From Hymenobacter arizonensis (GTDB lineage: Bacteria > Bacteroidota > Bacteroidia > Cytophagales > Hymenobacteraceae), in assembly GCF_900115775.1 (NCBI RefSeq), contig NZ_FOXS01000006.1:310001-374000 (forward strand): a DNA stretch of 64,000 bases. Direction: 5' to 3'. A model generated the notes under the pieces. It was not told where the DNA came from and did not search any database. It saw only the letters and a list, made by a program, of their open reading frames with translations. The translations under genes were made by a program, and so were the position numbers. Positions within the stretch are counted from its first letter, which is position 1. Each line of letters starts with the position of its first letter. Positions 35,441 through 48,729 of the stretch are shown piece by piece.

Positions 35441-35549
35441 CGTTTAACCCCACCCCCGGCCCCTCCCCCTCCGGGAGAGGGGTGCGTTCTGGAACGACCG
35501 TCGTCTGGCACCCCTCTCCCGGAGGGGAGGGGCTGGGGGTGGGGTTAAC
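35441..35549. repeat. inverted repeat, CCCCACCCCC/GGCCCCTCCCC variant
   Basis: Arms 35441-35484 (CGTTTAACCCCACCCCCGGC...) and 35509-35549 are near reverse complements. It is a variant of the CCTCACCCC family in which the flanks read TTAACCCCAC/GTGGGGTTAA. It lies just after the helical-protein gene. Confidence 0.85.
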
Positions 35550-35851
35550 CGGTTAGGCGTAACTGTGCACCCCTTAAATCATTATAAGCACGGCCTTATC
35601 AGCTAGTAACGCCAATAAATGGAGCATTTGGCATTGTACACAAACAACAAATAAATATTTAAACAACAGCCCATTAGCAAAATTTATACTTTACTGGAAA
35701 TAGTAATCGAAGGCAAAATAAAACTTTGCCGGAGTTAGGCTGCGAGGAAATTGCGAATCATCGTCAGCTGGTGCCTTCCAGAGTCAGTTCAGGCAACGCT
35801 TACTGACTGCAGGGCCAGCCTGATGGGTTCTTTTAGCATCTACTATTCGCA
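35550..35851. other. gltB upstream region
   Basis: The first half is AT-rich (35600-35725) and likely holds the gltB promoter, but no clean -33/-7 pair could be assigned. Nearer gltB are short complementary segments (AGGCTG...CAGCCT). No leader peptide with terminator was found. Confidence 0.35.
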
Positions 35852-40372
<4,521 letters not shown>

Positions 40373-40391
40373 CGCAACCGGCGCGCAGCGC

Positions 40392-40494
40392 GGGAACCTC
40401 ACCCCCGGCCCCTCTCCAAAAGAGAGGGGAGCCTGACGCCCCCGTTTCGGAAATGGCTCCCCTCTCTTTTGGAGAGGGGCCGGGGGTGAGGTTC
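40392..40494. repeat. inverted repeat, CCTCACCCC/GGCCCCTCTCC family
   Basis: Arms at about 40392-40433 (GGGAACCTCACCCCCGGCCC...) and 40455-40494 are close to exact reverse complements. Inner hairpins are CCTCTCCAAAAGAGAGG and CCTCTCTTTTGGAGAGG. It fills the gltB-gltD gap. Confidence 0.9.
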
Positions 40495-40538
40495 TCCGCG
40501 AACGAACTGCTTAGATTATGAAATAGTACTATCACACA

Positions 40539-42008
40539 ATGGGCAAAATCACCGGTTTCAAAGAATTTGCGCGCGAGTTGCCTCCCAAAGCGGCCCCGCA
40601 AGAACGCCTCACGCATAGCCGCGAATTTGTAGGCACCTATTCCGAGCCGCAGCTCAACCAGCAGGCGGCGCGATGCATGGACTGTGGCATTCCGTTCTGC
40701 CATTCGGGCTGTCCGCTGGGCAACATCATCCCCGAGTTCAACGACGCGGTGTACCAGCAGGATTGGGAGGATGCGTACCGTATTCTCTCATCCACCAACA
40801 ACTTCCCGGAGTTCACGGGGCGCATTTGTCCGGCGCCGTGCGAGTCGGCTTGCGTGCTGGGCATTCATAACTCCCCAGTAGCCATTGAGGAAATCGAGAA
40901 GCACATCATCGAAACGGCGTTTGCCAAAGGCTACGTGCGTCCCAGCGCGCCGCTGCTGAAGTCGGGGAAGTCCGTGGCGGTGGTGGGCTCGGGCCCGGCA
41001 GGTCTGGCGGCCGCGGCGCAACTGGCCAAGGCGGGCCACTCCGTCACGGTATTTGAGCGCCACGACCGGCCCGGTGGGCTACTACGCTATGGCATCCCCG
41101 ATTTCAAGCTGGACAAGTGGGTAATTGACCGCCGCCTGCAGGTGATGGAAGACGATGGCGTGGTGTTCCGCTGCAACACCGAAATCGGCCGGGACGTGTC
41201 GGGCGCCGAGCTCACCAGCACCTTCGATGCCGTGGTGCTGGCCGGGGGCGCCAGCATTCCGCGCGACCTAAACGTGCCCGGCCGCGACCTGCCCGGCATT
41301 CATTTCGCCATGGACTACCTCACGCAGCACAACCGGCGCGTGAGCGAGCTGGAGGTGTTGGAGGAGCCGATTCTGGTCCACGGCCAGGACGTGGTGGTCA
41401 TCGGCGGCGGCGACACGGGCTCCGACTGCGTGGGCACGGCCAACCGCCAGGGCGCTGCCTCGGTCACGCAGTTTGAGCTGCTGGCCCAGCCGCCCAAGCA
41501 GCGCACCGAGCACATGCCCTGGCCCAACTACCCCATGGTGCTCAAAGTAACTTCCTCGCACGAAGAAGGCTGCCAGCGCTACTGGGGCGTAAATACCAAG
41601 GCCTTCCTCCCCAACGAGCAAGGCAACCTGCGCGCCCTGCTCGTGAGCGAAGTAACCTGGGAAACCGACATCATGGGCCGGCCCATGCGCTTCGAGGAAG
41701 TGCCCAACTCCGAACGCGAAATACCCTGCCAACGCGTGCTGCTGGCCATGGGCTTCACGGGCCCGCGCACCACCGGCCTGCTAACCGAGCTCGGCGTGGA
41801 GTTGGACGAGCGCACCAACGTGCGCGCCACCGAAAAAGACTATCAAACCAGCCTGCCCAATGTATTTGCGGCCGGGGACATGCGCCGCGGGCAGTCACTG
41901 GTGGTGTGGGCCATTTCGGAAGGCCGCGAAGCGGCGCGGCAGGTCGATAAATTTTTGATGGGGAAGACTGCCCTGCCCAGCAAAAATGCGGTCGGGATGT
42001 TTAGCTGA
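40539..42008 (+). CDS. gltD: glutamate synthase small subunit
   Basis: This FAD/NAD(P)H-binding subunit supplies electrons to GltB. The 489-residue protein has N-terminal cysteine clusters for [4Fe-4S] centres (CMDCGIPFCHSGCPLG and CPAPCESACVLGI). An FAD Rossmann motif follows (VVGSGPAGLAAAAQLA near residue 148), then a second dinucleotide motif (VVIGGGDTGSDCVGTA near 287) and the C-terminal FAD-contacting segment VFAAGDMRRGQSLVVWAI. Length and order are normal for the bacterial beta subunit. Confidence 0.97.
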   Translation: MGKITGFKEFARELPPKAAPQERLTHSREFVGTYSEPQLNQQAARCMDCGIPFCHSGCPLGNIIPEFNDAVYQQDWEDAYRILSSTNNFPEFTGRICPAPCESACVLGIHNSPVAIEEIEKHIIETAFAKGYVRPSAPLLKSGKSVAVVGSGPAGLAAAAQLAKAGHSVTVFERHDRPGGLLRYGIPDFKLDKWVIDRRLQVMEDDGVVFRCNTEIGRDVSGAELTSTFDAVVLAGGASIPRDLNVPGRDLPGIHFAMDYLTQHNRRVSELEVLEEPILVHGQDVVVIGGGDTGSDCVGTANRQGAASVTQFELLAQPPKQRTEHMPWPNYPMVLKVTSSHEEGCQRYWGVNTKAFLPNEQGNLRALLVSEVTWETDIMGRPMRFEEVPNSEREIPCQRVLLAMGFTGPRTTGLLTELGVELDERTNVRATEKDYQTSLPNVFAAGDMRRGQSLVVWAISEGREAARQVDKFLMGKTALPSKNAVGMFS

Positions 42009-42088
42009 GAAAGGCTTCAAGCCGAAAGCGCAGGTCTCGCGTTTCTACCTTTTCAGAAAGCCTGTTAAGAGTATGGTCTCGACAAAAC

Positions 42089-42187
42089 AGGCCGTCATGC
42101 GGCACTTGCCGAAGCACTCATACCACGCTGCTAGAATTAATTAGCTACGCGGCAGAGGATGCTTCGGCAAGCGCCGCATGACGGCCT
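42089..42187. repeat. inverted repeat, GTCATGC/GAAGCATC family
   Basis: Arms 42089-42119 (AGGCCGTCATGCGGCACTTG...) and 42155-42187 are reverse complements with few changes, around an AT-rich loop. It lies between the convergent gltD and beta-propeller genes. Confidence 0.85.
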
Positions 42188-42239
42188 TTACACAGCCTGC
42201 AAATCAATTATACAGACCTTTATCGCTGCACTCAGGGAT

Positions 42240-43250
42240 TTAAAAAACTGCTTTTACGATGGCGAAACGTGGCGACGTTGCCGTGTACGGATACAGCACG
42301 TAGGCATCGGTGTTGTTGCGGCGGGCGATGGTGGTGGGGCTAACCGGGCCCGTTGCAAAAGACCCCGTCAGGTTGGCATTGGCCCAGGCATCGGTGCTGG
42401 CCATGCGGAAAACGGTGGTTTGGCTGCCGGACACTACGAGCAGCGTTTGCGGGTCGAGCAGCAACAGGCCGTCGGCACCCACCAGGCTTTGGGTCTTGGT
42501 CACCGTAGTGAAAGTCGCGGGGTTGCTTACCGGCACTTTGAACAGGGTACCGTCGTTGGCCTTGGCCACCAGCAGATAGCCGTCGGGGTGAAACACGATG
42601 CCATTCAGCCCGAAACCGGTGCCGCCGCTGAGCTGCGCATTTTCCAGAAATACCGAAGCCACGCCCTGCGGGTCTACTTTGTAGATAATGGGCGACAGGC
42701 TGTCGGTGATGTAGGCATTGCCTTGGCTGTCAACGGCAATGTCGTTGGCAAAATGCGGCAGGTCGGGGCGCAGGCCGCCCAAATCGACGTAGCTAAGCAG
42801 GGCGCCGCTGGTTGAGTTGAAGATGGCCACGGCCGCGAGTTTGCGCAGGGTGGCGGCGGTAGAGCGGCTGGCATTGGCCCCGTTGTCGGCCACGGCCACC
42901 AGCAGGCGCTGGCGGGCGGCGTCGAGGTTGACGCCGATGGTCGAAATCAAGCGCGCGTCGTTGGCCAGTTCGGTGTAGGTGCTGTCGTCGCGCACGGTGC
43001 CGATGCGGCCCTGGGTGCGGGAAGTCACCACAAAGCGCCTGTTGGCCTCGTCATACTGGATGCCTTCGGGGTGCAATGCTGCTTGCGGCACCGTGATTCG
43101 AGTGGGTGCTGCAGGGGCTTCGGGCTCAGGTTCGGAATCTGTGGAGCAGCCGGGCAACAGCCCCAGCAGGCCTGCTGCCAAAGCAGTCAAGCGAATAAAA
43201 CGGGGCAATACGGCCAACCCGGCTGGGCGACACAAAGAAGCGGTAGTCAT
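42240..43250 (-). CDS. secreted NHL/SMP-30-like beta-propeller lipoprotein
   Basis: From ATG 43250 the protein has 336 residues. The signal ends in a probable lipobox (LLGLLPGCS, Cys near 35), followed by a Glu/Pro/Ala linker. The rest shows repeated blade-like segments (GIQYDEANRRFVVTSRTQGR, NDIAVDSQGNAYITDSLSPI, GIVFHPDGYLLVAKANDGTL) typical of six-bladed propellers of the SMP-30/NHL type. These bind metals or small ligands and are sometimes lactonases, but no catalytic residue set is assured. It is monocistronic. Confidence 0.78.
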   Translation of the reverse strand: MTTASLCRPAGLAVLPRFIRLTALAAGLLGLLPGCSTDSEPEPEAPAAPTRITVPQAALHPEGIQYDEANRRFVVTSRTQGRIGTVRDDSTYTELANDARLISTIGVNLDAARQRLLVAVADNGANASRSTAATLRKLAAVAIFNSTSGALLSYVDLGGLRPDLPHFANDIAVDSQGNAYITDSLSPIIYKVDPQGVASVFLENAQLSGGTGFGLNGIVFHPDGYLLVAKANDGTLFKVPVSNPATFTTVTKTQSLVGADGLLLLDPQTLLVVSGSQTTVFRMASTDAWANANLTGSFATGPVSPTTIARRNNTDAYVLYPYTATSPRFAIVKAVF

Positions 43251-43566
43251 AGAAGAACAGGGTTTAGTGAGGAGTTTGACAACTGTACGGCTCCCGGCCA
43301 AAAGCAACTACTTCCGCATAGCCTCCCGGCCTGGCACCTCGCCAAAAACTGATTTAAAGCCTGATTGTTAACCCGCACGTTCGGATTAACAACCTGTGCC
43401 ATAATTATGTACACACCAGTACACCATCTGCCAAAAGGCAATAGAGCTGCCCATGTCATGCCTAAGCCACCATATTGCCTTCTGCGCCTGAGGCTACAGC
43501 CATGCGCTTTAACCAGGCACGGCAGCATTCCAAAGGGCCTTACCTACTCCTGACGATGGAAGCAAC
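43251..43566. other. gene-free stretch between the propeller gene and sulP
   Basis: It contains neither a convincing ORF nor an inverted-repeat element. The part near 43370-43430 is more AT-rich and may hold the propeller gene's promoter. Confidence 0.35.
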
Positions 43567-45111
43567 TCAATACGCCCGATTCGCCCCGGCCACGATGTAG
43601 ACTGGGTCTTCCTCCATATTCACGTCGATAAGCGCGCCAGCATTGGCCAGCAGCTTGCGGCTGTCGGGGCTTAGGTGGCGCAGATGCAGGGTCTTACCGG
43701 CGCGGTGGTAGCGCTCGGTCAGCTTGTGGAGGGCGTCGATGGCCGACATATCGGCCACCCGGCTTTCGCGGAAGTCGATGATGACTTCGGCCGGGTCGGT
43801 GGCCACGTCGAACTTCTCGCCGAAGGCCTGCACCGAGCCGAAGAAGAGTGGACCGTAGATTTCGTAGTGCTTCACGCCGGATGCATCCACGTGGTGGCGG
43901 GCGCGGATGCGCTTGGCATTTTCCCAGGCAAAGGCCAGCGCCGACACGATGACGCCCAGCAGCACCGCCAGCGCCAGGTTCTGCGAAACGGCCGTGACGA
44001 CCGTCACGAGCAGCATAACCAGCACATCGGTGCGGGGCATGCGGCGCAGAATGCGCAGGCTGGCCCACTCAAACGTGCCGATGACGACCATAAACATCAC
44101 GCCCACCAGCGCGGCCAGTGGCAGCCGCTCAATGACCGGCGCGCCCACTACCACAAACAGCGCCAGCGCCACCGCGGCCACTACGCCCGACAGCCGCCCG
44201 CGTCCCCGCGATTCGAGGTTGACCATGGTTTGGCCAATCATGGCGCAGCCGCCCATACCGCCAAATAGGCCGGAGGTGACGTTGGCCAGGCCCTGGGCCA
44301 CGCAGTCCTGGTTGCCCCGGCCGCGGGTGTCGGTCATTTCATCCACCACGGTGAGGGTGAGCAGGCTTTCGGTGAGACCCACCAAGGCCATGATGAAGGC
44401 GTAGGGCAGCACCAGCACGAAGGTGTCCCAGTTGAGCGGCACCAGCGGCAGGTGAAATGTGGGCAGCCCGCCCGCAATGGAAGCAATGTCGCCCACCGCC
44501 TTGGTTTGCAGTCCACCAAAAATCACCAGTGCCGACACCACCACGATGGCCACCAGGGAGGCCGGCACCGCCTTTGTGAGCCGCGGCAGGAAGTACACAA
44601 TGGCCATGGTGAGGGCCACCAAACCCATCATCAACAGCAGCGCAGTGCCCGTGAGCCAGTGCTCGGCCCCGCCCGCATCGCGCACTTTGAACTGCTCCAG
44701 TTGCGCCATGAAGATGATGACGGCCAGTCCGTTCACGAAGCCATACACCACCGGCTGCGGCACCAGCCGTATAAACTTGCCCAGACGCAGCAGTCCGATG
44801 ACTATTTGAATCAGGCCCATGAGCACCACGGCCGCAAATAGGTACTCGACCCCGTGCTGCACCACCAAACTCACAATTACCACGGCCACCGACCCGGCCG
44901 CCCCGGAAATCATGCCCGGCCGACCGCCGAACACACTTGTAATTAAACATATGATAAACGCCGAGCCTATGCCCACCAGCGGACTGATGTGGGCCAGCAG
45001 CGCGAATGCTACGACCTCCGGCACCAGGGCCAGAGCGGTGGTAAGGCCGGCCAGAATTTCGTTTTTAGGATTGAATTTGTATTGGGTGAGATAAGCAGAA
45101 ACAGCAGACAT
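43567..45111 (-). CDS. SulP family inorganic anion transporter with STAS domain
   Basis: This is a membrane transporter of the SLC26/SulP family (sulfate, bicarbonate or similar anions). The 514-residue protein from ATG 45111 (MSAVSAYLTQYKFNPKNEIL) has 10-14 hydrophobic segments, with the family signatures GLTTALALVPEVVAFALLAH near the N-terminus and GGMGGCAMIGQTMVNL in the middle. A cytoplasmic STAS domain follows at about 410-505 (YGPLFFGSVQAFGEKFD, EVIIDFRESRVADMSAIDAL). The substrate cannot be assigned from the sequence. An intrinsic terminator lies just upstream, probably ending the neighbouring reductase gene. Confidence 0.92.
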   Translation of the reverse strand: MSAVSAYLTQYKFNPKNEILAGLTTALALVPEVVAFALLAHISPLVGIGSAFIICLITSVFGGRPGMISGAAGSVAVVIVSLVVQHGVEYLFAAVVLMGLIQIVIGLLRLGKFIRLVPQPVVYGFVNGLAVIIFMAQLEQFKVRDAGGAEHWLTGTALLLMMGLVALTMAIVYFLPRLTKAVPASLVAIVVVSALVIFGGLQTKAVGDIASIAGGLPTFHLPLVPLNWDTFVLVLPYAFIMALVGLTESLLTLTVVDEMTDTRGRGNQDCVAQGLANVTSGLFGGMGGCAMIGQTMVNLESRGRGRLSGVVAAVALALFVVVGAPVIERLPLAALVGVMFMVVIGTFEWASLRILRRMPRTDVLVMLLVTVVTAVSQNLALAVLLGVIVSALAFAWENAKRIRARHHVDASGVKHYEIYGPLFFGSVQAFGEKFDVATDPAEVIIDFRESRVADMSAIDALHKLTERYHRAGKTLHLRHLSPDSRKLLANAGALIDVNMEEDPVYIVAGANRAY

Positions 45112-45129
45112 CAATAACGGAGAAAAAGG

Positions 45130-45168
45130 CAAAAGAAAAGCCGCACGCTTCTGGCAGGAAGCGGCGGC
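45130..45168 (-). terminator. intrinsic terminator between the reductase gene and sulP
   Basis: Minus-strand stem GCCGCCGCTTC / GAAGCGTGCGGC (11 bp, one bulged T), loop CTGCCA, then TTTTCTTTT. It lies about 100 bp after the reductase stop and 20 bp before the sulP start. Confidence 0.8.
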
Positions 45169-45270
45169 ACCATGTTTTTAGGCCAGTCCTCAGGGTGGGG
45201 TGAGCTTGAAAATAGTAGGGAGATGGGGCATATTTCCACAAAGGTAAGCCCTAAGCCACGGGGTTAGCCC

Positions 45271-46437
45271 CTACCCTATCGCCTTCTGCACCCAGGGCTT
45301 TAGTCCCGGCAGCTTGGCCAGGCCCACGGCTGCATTCACCAGCCACGGCTTGGTGCTGAGGAAACGCATGAGGCGGTAGCTTTTGGCCAGCTTCTTTCCA
45401 ATCTTGTTTGCCACTTGGGTATCGTAGCTAGCCATGTGGGCGGCGCTGAAATCCTGACTGGCAAAACAGGCCGCAGCTTGCACCGCCGCCAGCATGCCGC
45501 TCTGAATAGCGGTATCGATGCCATGGCCCTGCAGCGGGTCAATCAGCGAGGCGGCATCGCCGCAAAGCATAAACCGCTCGCCGCTGATGGGCCGCTCGCG
45601 CCCGCCCCCGAGTGGCAGCCCAAAGCCTACCGTGGGCCCCAGCTGCCGGGCCTCGGCGAAGCGGCCGGCTAGGGCGGGGTGCGTGGTGAGCAGGCGCTGT
45701 AATTGTTCCTTCAGGTCGACTTTGTGCTCGGCCACCACTTCGGCCAGCATACCCAGGCCCACGTTGTAGCGGCCCTGTCCCACAGGAAACAGCCAGCAGT
45801 AGCCAGCCAGGTAATCGCGGGTGAGGAAAAACTCGGTGGTGCCACTCTCAGCACCTTTGATGTTCTCGAAGTAGGCCCGCACGCCTACGCAATGGTGTGC
45901 CCGGGCCAGCCGGGGCTCGGGCAGCAGCTTGCGGCCCACGGCAGAGTTGGCGCCGTCGCAGCCGATGACCAGCTGGCAGGTGATTTCGGGTCCTTGCGCG
46001 GGCTGCAGGCGCACGTGGTCGGCTTCGATGCGCAGGCTTTTCAGGCCGGTATTTTCGAGGATGGTGGTGCCGGGGGCGTGGGCACGCACCAGCGCCAGCA
46101 GCGCGTCGTCAAAAGTCTCGCGGGGGCAGTTGAAGCTGGGCAGCTTCCACTGCAGGTCGAGGCTGCCGCCGTTGGGCGCTACGAGGCGGGACTGGCGCAC
46201 GGCGTCGAGCGGCTGGAGCTGCCACAGAGACTCGGCAAAAGCAGGGTCGAGTTGGCGCAGGGCCTTGAGGGCGTGGCCAGGAATGGCATCGCCGCACACT
46301 TTGTCGCGGGGGAACTGGGCTTTGTCGAGCAGGGCTACGCGCAGGCCGCTCTGGCGCAAACCCAGGGCGCACGCCGCGCCAGACGGGCCCGCGCCGATGA
46401 TGGCAACGTCGTAGTCGAATGAAATAGAATTGGGCAC
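45271..46437 (-). CDS. geranylgeranyl-reductase-type FAD-dependent oxidoreductase
   Basis: The 388-residue flavoprotein has an N-terminal FAD Rossmann motif (DVAIIGAGPSGAACALGLRQ), the family signature KAQFPRDKVCGDAIPG, a GCDGANSAVGRKL dinucleotide block and a C-terminal GDAASLIDPLQGHGIDTAIQ segment. Relatives reduce isoprenoid chains, for example of menaquinone or lipids, or act as halogenase-like monooxygenases; the precise substrate is open. The start is a GTG at 46437 with a perfect -7 box only 6 bp upstream, so the transcript may be leaderless. Confidence 0.86.
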   Translation of the reverse strand: MPNSISFDYDVAIIGAGPSGAACALGLRQSGLRVALLDKAQFPRDKVCGDAIPGHALKALRQLDPAFAESLWQLQPLDAVRQSRLVAPNGGSLDLQWKLPSFNCPRETFDDALLALVRAHAPGTTILENTGLKSLRIEADHVRLQPAQGPEITCQLVIGCDGANSAVGRKLLPEPRLARAHHCVGVRAYFENIKGAESGTTEFFLTRDYLAGYCWLFPVGQGRYNVGLGMLAEVVAEHKVDLKEQLQRLLTTHPALAGRFAEARQLGPTVGFGLPLGGGRERPISGERFMLCGDAASLIDPLQGHGIDTAIQSGMLAAVQAAACFASQDFSAAHMASYDTQVANKIGKKLAKSYRLMRFLSTKPWLVNAAVGLAKLPGLKPWVQKAIG

Positions 46438-46442
46438 AGCTT

Positions 46443-46475
46443 CAAAGGTAACGGGCAGCTTTCAGCCGAGGGAAA
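46443..46475 (-). promoter_or_regulatory. probable promoter of the FAD reductase gene
   Basis: The -7 element TACCTTTG (46450-46443) matches the TAnnTTTG consensus exactly. TTTC (46475-46472) sits at the -33 position with a 21-bp spacer. It implies transcription starting at or within a few bases of the GTG start codon. Confidence 0.5.
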
Positions 46476-46670
46476 TATTGAATCAGTCCTACTATTCAGC
46501 ACAAAAAACGGCCCTACTGAACAATGCGGGCTCCGCATCGAATTAAACCAGCAACTTGCGAAACCCTTGGGCAACTGCGCCGGTACACCTCGGCAGTTGC
46601 CGAGCGGCAAGCGGCACGCTTTGCTCGCCAAGACCCTCCTTTTCACCACTACGTTCCCCTATCTCATATC

Positions 46671-47378
46671 TTGAGCTCAACCCCTACTCCCCTTATTCCG
46701 GCCAACGATGCCGCTCGACTACAGGAGCTGGAGCGCTACAAGCTGCTGGATGCCAGCAGCGAAAAAGTACTGGACGACGTGGTTGCCGCAGCTGCCCGGC
46801 TATTCCGGGTTTCAAACGCTTTGCTTTCCATAGTGCAGGAGAACGAGGTGCTGATTAAAGCACCCTACAACCTGCCAGTGCCTATTGAGCGCATCCCGCG
46901 CGAGCAAAGCCTGTGCTCGGCCACCATTCTGCAGGACGACACCGCGGTGTTTGAGGATTTGAATCAGGCCAGCGCACCGGGCATTGACATTTCGCTTATT
47001 CAGCAGCTCGGTCTGCGGTTTTATGCGGGCCACAACCTGCGCACTGCCGAGGGCCATAATATTGGCACGCTCTGCCTGTATGATGGCCCACCCCGGCAAT
47101 TTTCGCCCGTCGAGCGTAAGCTGCTCGCAACGTTTGCCGGGCTGGTGATGCGCCTGCTTGAGCTGCGCCGCATCTTGGGCGCCCACGCCGGCTCCACGGC
47201 CATGCTCTGGTCGTTTATCTACAAAGCCATTGGCGAGCAGCTGGCTCGCCTCATCGCCCTGGCCGAGCGCGCGGCTCCCGGTCCGGGGGTGCCCCTATCG
47301 GCTGCCACCGCCAAGGAAGCCGGCGACATTGTCGGCATCATCGACCAGTTTGTGGCCGCTACCTTGCGCCGCACTTAA
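46671..47378 (+). CDS. GAF domain protein
   Basis: This is a soluble sensor-type protein. The GAF domain spans roughly ARLQELERYKLLDASSEKVL to PVERKLLATFAGLVMRLLEL, including the typical CSATILQDDTAVFEDLNQA and FYAGHNLRTAEGHNIGTLCL segments. It is followed by a helical tail of about 70 residues, with no kinase or cyclase output domain. The TTG at 46671 starts just before the domain and is my preferred start. An in-frame ATG at 46524 would add 49 residues with no domain character. GAF domains bind small molecules such as cyclic nucleotides or tetrapyrroles, but the ligand here is unknown. Confidence 0.78.
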   Translation: MSSTPTPLIPANDAARLQELERYKLLDASSEKVLDDVVAAAARLFRVSNALLSIVQENEVLIKAPYNLPVPIERIPREQSLCSATILQDDTAVFEDLNQASAPGIDISLIQQLGLRFYAGHNLRTAEGHNIGTLCLYDGPPRQFSPVERKLLATFAGLVMRLLELRRILGAHAGSTAMLWSFIYKAIGEQLARLIALAERAAPGPGVPLSAATAKEAGDIVGIIDQFVAATLRRT

Positions 47379-47408
47379 TTTCGGGCTGGCAGAGGCGGCT
47401 TACTTTTG
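47379..47408 (+). promoter_or_regulatory. probable dxr promoter
   Basis: TTTC (47379-47382), an 18-bp spacer and TACTTTTG (47401-47408) closely follow the Bacteroidota consensus TTTG-N19-TAnnTTTG. The ATG of dxr is at 47433, giving a short 5' leader. Confidence 0.6.
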
Positions 47409-47432
47409 TGGCGTTTCTGTGTTTGTAGCATT

Positions 47433-48599
47433 ATGGTTGACAATAACAAGGTGAAAACGCTGGCCCTGCTGGGCTCCACGGGCTCCATTGGCACGCAGGC
47501 GCTGGAGGTGGTGCGGCAGCAGCCGGGCCGGTTCCGGGTGGCGGTGCTCAGCGCCCAGCGGCAGTGGGAGCTGCTGGCGAAGCAGGCGCAGGAGTTTCGG
47601 CCTGCGGTGGTCGTGATTGGCGACGAAAGCTTCTACCAGCAACTGAAGGCCGCCCTGGCCCAGCAACCCGAAACGGAAGTGGTGGCCGGCCCCGCCGCGC
47701 TGGCTGAGGTGGTGACGCGCCCCGAAATCGACATTGTGCTCACGGCTCTGGTGGGCTACGCGGGGCTGCTGCCCACAGTGGCCGCCATTCGGGCCGGCAA
47801 AGACATTGCCCTCGCCAATAAAGAAACCCTGGTGGTGGCCGGCGAGCTGATTACCGGCCTCGTGCGCCAGCACAAAGTGCGCCTGCTGCCCGTCGACTCC
47901 GAGCACTCGGCCATTTTCCAGTGCCTGGTGGGCGAGGAGCAGAACCCCATCGATAAAATCATCCTCACGGCTTCGGGTGGCCCGTTCCGCGGCCGCTCGG
48001 CCCAGCAGATGGAAACCGTGACGAAGGCCCAGGCCCTCAAGCACCCCAACTGGGACATGGGCGCCAAAATCACCATCGACTCGGCTTCCCTCATGAACAA
48101 GGGCCTGGAGGTGATTGAAGCCAAGTGGCTGTTCGGCCTGACCGATGAGCAAATCGATGTGGTGGTCCACCCCCAGAGTATCGTGCACTCGCTGGTGCAG
48201 TTCCAGGACGGCTCGCTGAAAGCCCAGCTTGGCCTGCCCGACATGAAATTACCCATTCAATACGCCCTGGGCTACCCGCAGCGGCTGGCCAACACCTTCC
48301 CGCGCTTTTCCTTCCTCGACTACCCTACCCTCACCTTCGAAGCGCCCGACCGGGCCGCTTTCCCCAACCTGGAGTTGGCCTTCGGGGCCATGCGGCGGGG
48401 CGGCAACGCGCCCTGCGTGCTCAACGCCGCCAACGAAGTAGCGGTGGCCGCCTTCCTGCGCGAGCAAGTCGGTTTCCGGCAGATGTCGGACCTGGTGGCG
48501 GGGTGCCTGGCACGGGTTTCGTACCTTGCAGAGCCGTTGCTGGCCGACTTGGTGGCCACCGACGCCGAAACGCGTCGCGTGGCTGAAACGCTACTGTAA
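47433..48599 (+). CDS. dxr: 1-deoxy-D-xylulose 5-phosphate reductoisomerase
   Basis: Dxr makes 2-C-methyl-D-erythritol 4-phosphate with NADPH, the committed step of the non-mevalonate isoprenoid pathway. From ATG 47433 (MVDNNKVKTLALLGSTGSIG) the protein has 388 residues. Motifs are the NADPH loop GSTGSIG, KDIALANKETLVVAGE, the metal/substrate site LPVDSEHSAIFQC, the ASGGPFRG flexible-loop segment and MGAKITIDSASLMNKGLEVI. An upstream in-frame GTG at 47406 lies inside the promoter. rseP follows after 130 bp. Confidence 0.96.
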   Translation: MVDNNKVKTLALLGSTGSIGTQALEVVRQQPGRFRVAVLSAQRQWELLAKQAQEFRPAVVVIGDESFYQQLKAALAQQPETEVVAGPAALAEVVTRPEIDIVLTALVGYAGLLPTVAAIRAGKDIALANKETLVVAGELITGLVRQHKVRLLPVDSEHSAIFQCLVGEEQNPIDKIILTASGGPFRGRSAQQMETVTKAQALKHPNWDMGAKITIDSASLMNKGLEVIEAKWLFGLTDEQIDVVVHPQSIVHSLVQFQDGSLKAQLGLPDMKLPIQYALGYPQRLANTFPRFSFLDYPTLTFEAPDRAAFPNLELAFGAMRRGGNAPCVLNAANEVAVAAFLREQVGFRQMSDLVAGCLARVSYLAEPLLADLVATDAETRRVAETLL

Positions 48600-48607
48600 A
48601 AACTTTT

Positions 48608-48709
48608 GTCCTGCTAACGAAGGAAGCATCTTATCACGGCGGCTTTCGTCAGAACTACTACTCATTGAGCCGCTGGCGTGATAAGGGCCTTCGCTGCACT
48701 CAAGATGAC
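48608..48709. repeat. degenerate inverted repeat, GTCATGC/GAAGCATC family
   Basis: The left arm 48608-48637 (GTCCTGCTAACGAAGGAAGC...) and the right arm 48678-48709 pair imperfectly. GAAGCATCTTATCAC and GTGATAAGGGCC are recognisable family parts. It fills the dxr-rseP gap. Confidence 0.65.
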
Positions 48710-48729
48710 AGATATTTAATACCCCTCCC

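Noticed and set aside
35650..35851. Attenuator or riboswitch upstream of gltB
   Set aside because: Complementary segments exist, but there is no terminator with a T-run, no leader ORF before the gltB start, and no known riboswitch motif.
45100..45173. Short ORF running through the terminator upstream of sulP
   Set aside because: It reads across the hairpin instead of ending before it, and has no bias toward a relevant amino acid. The hairpin is explained as the terminator of the upstream reductase gene.
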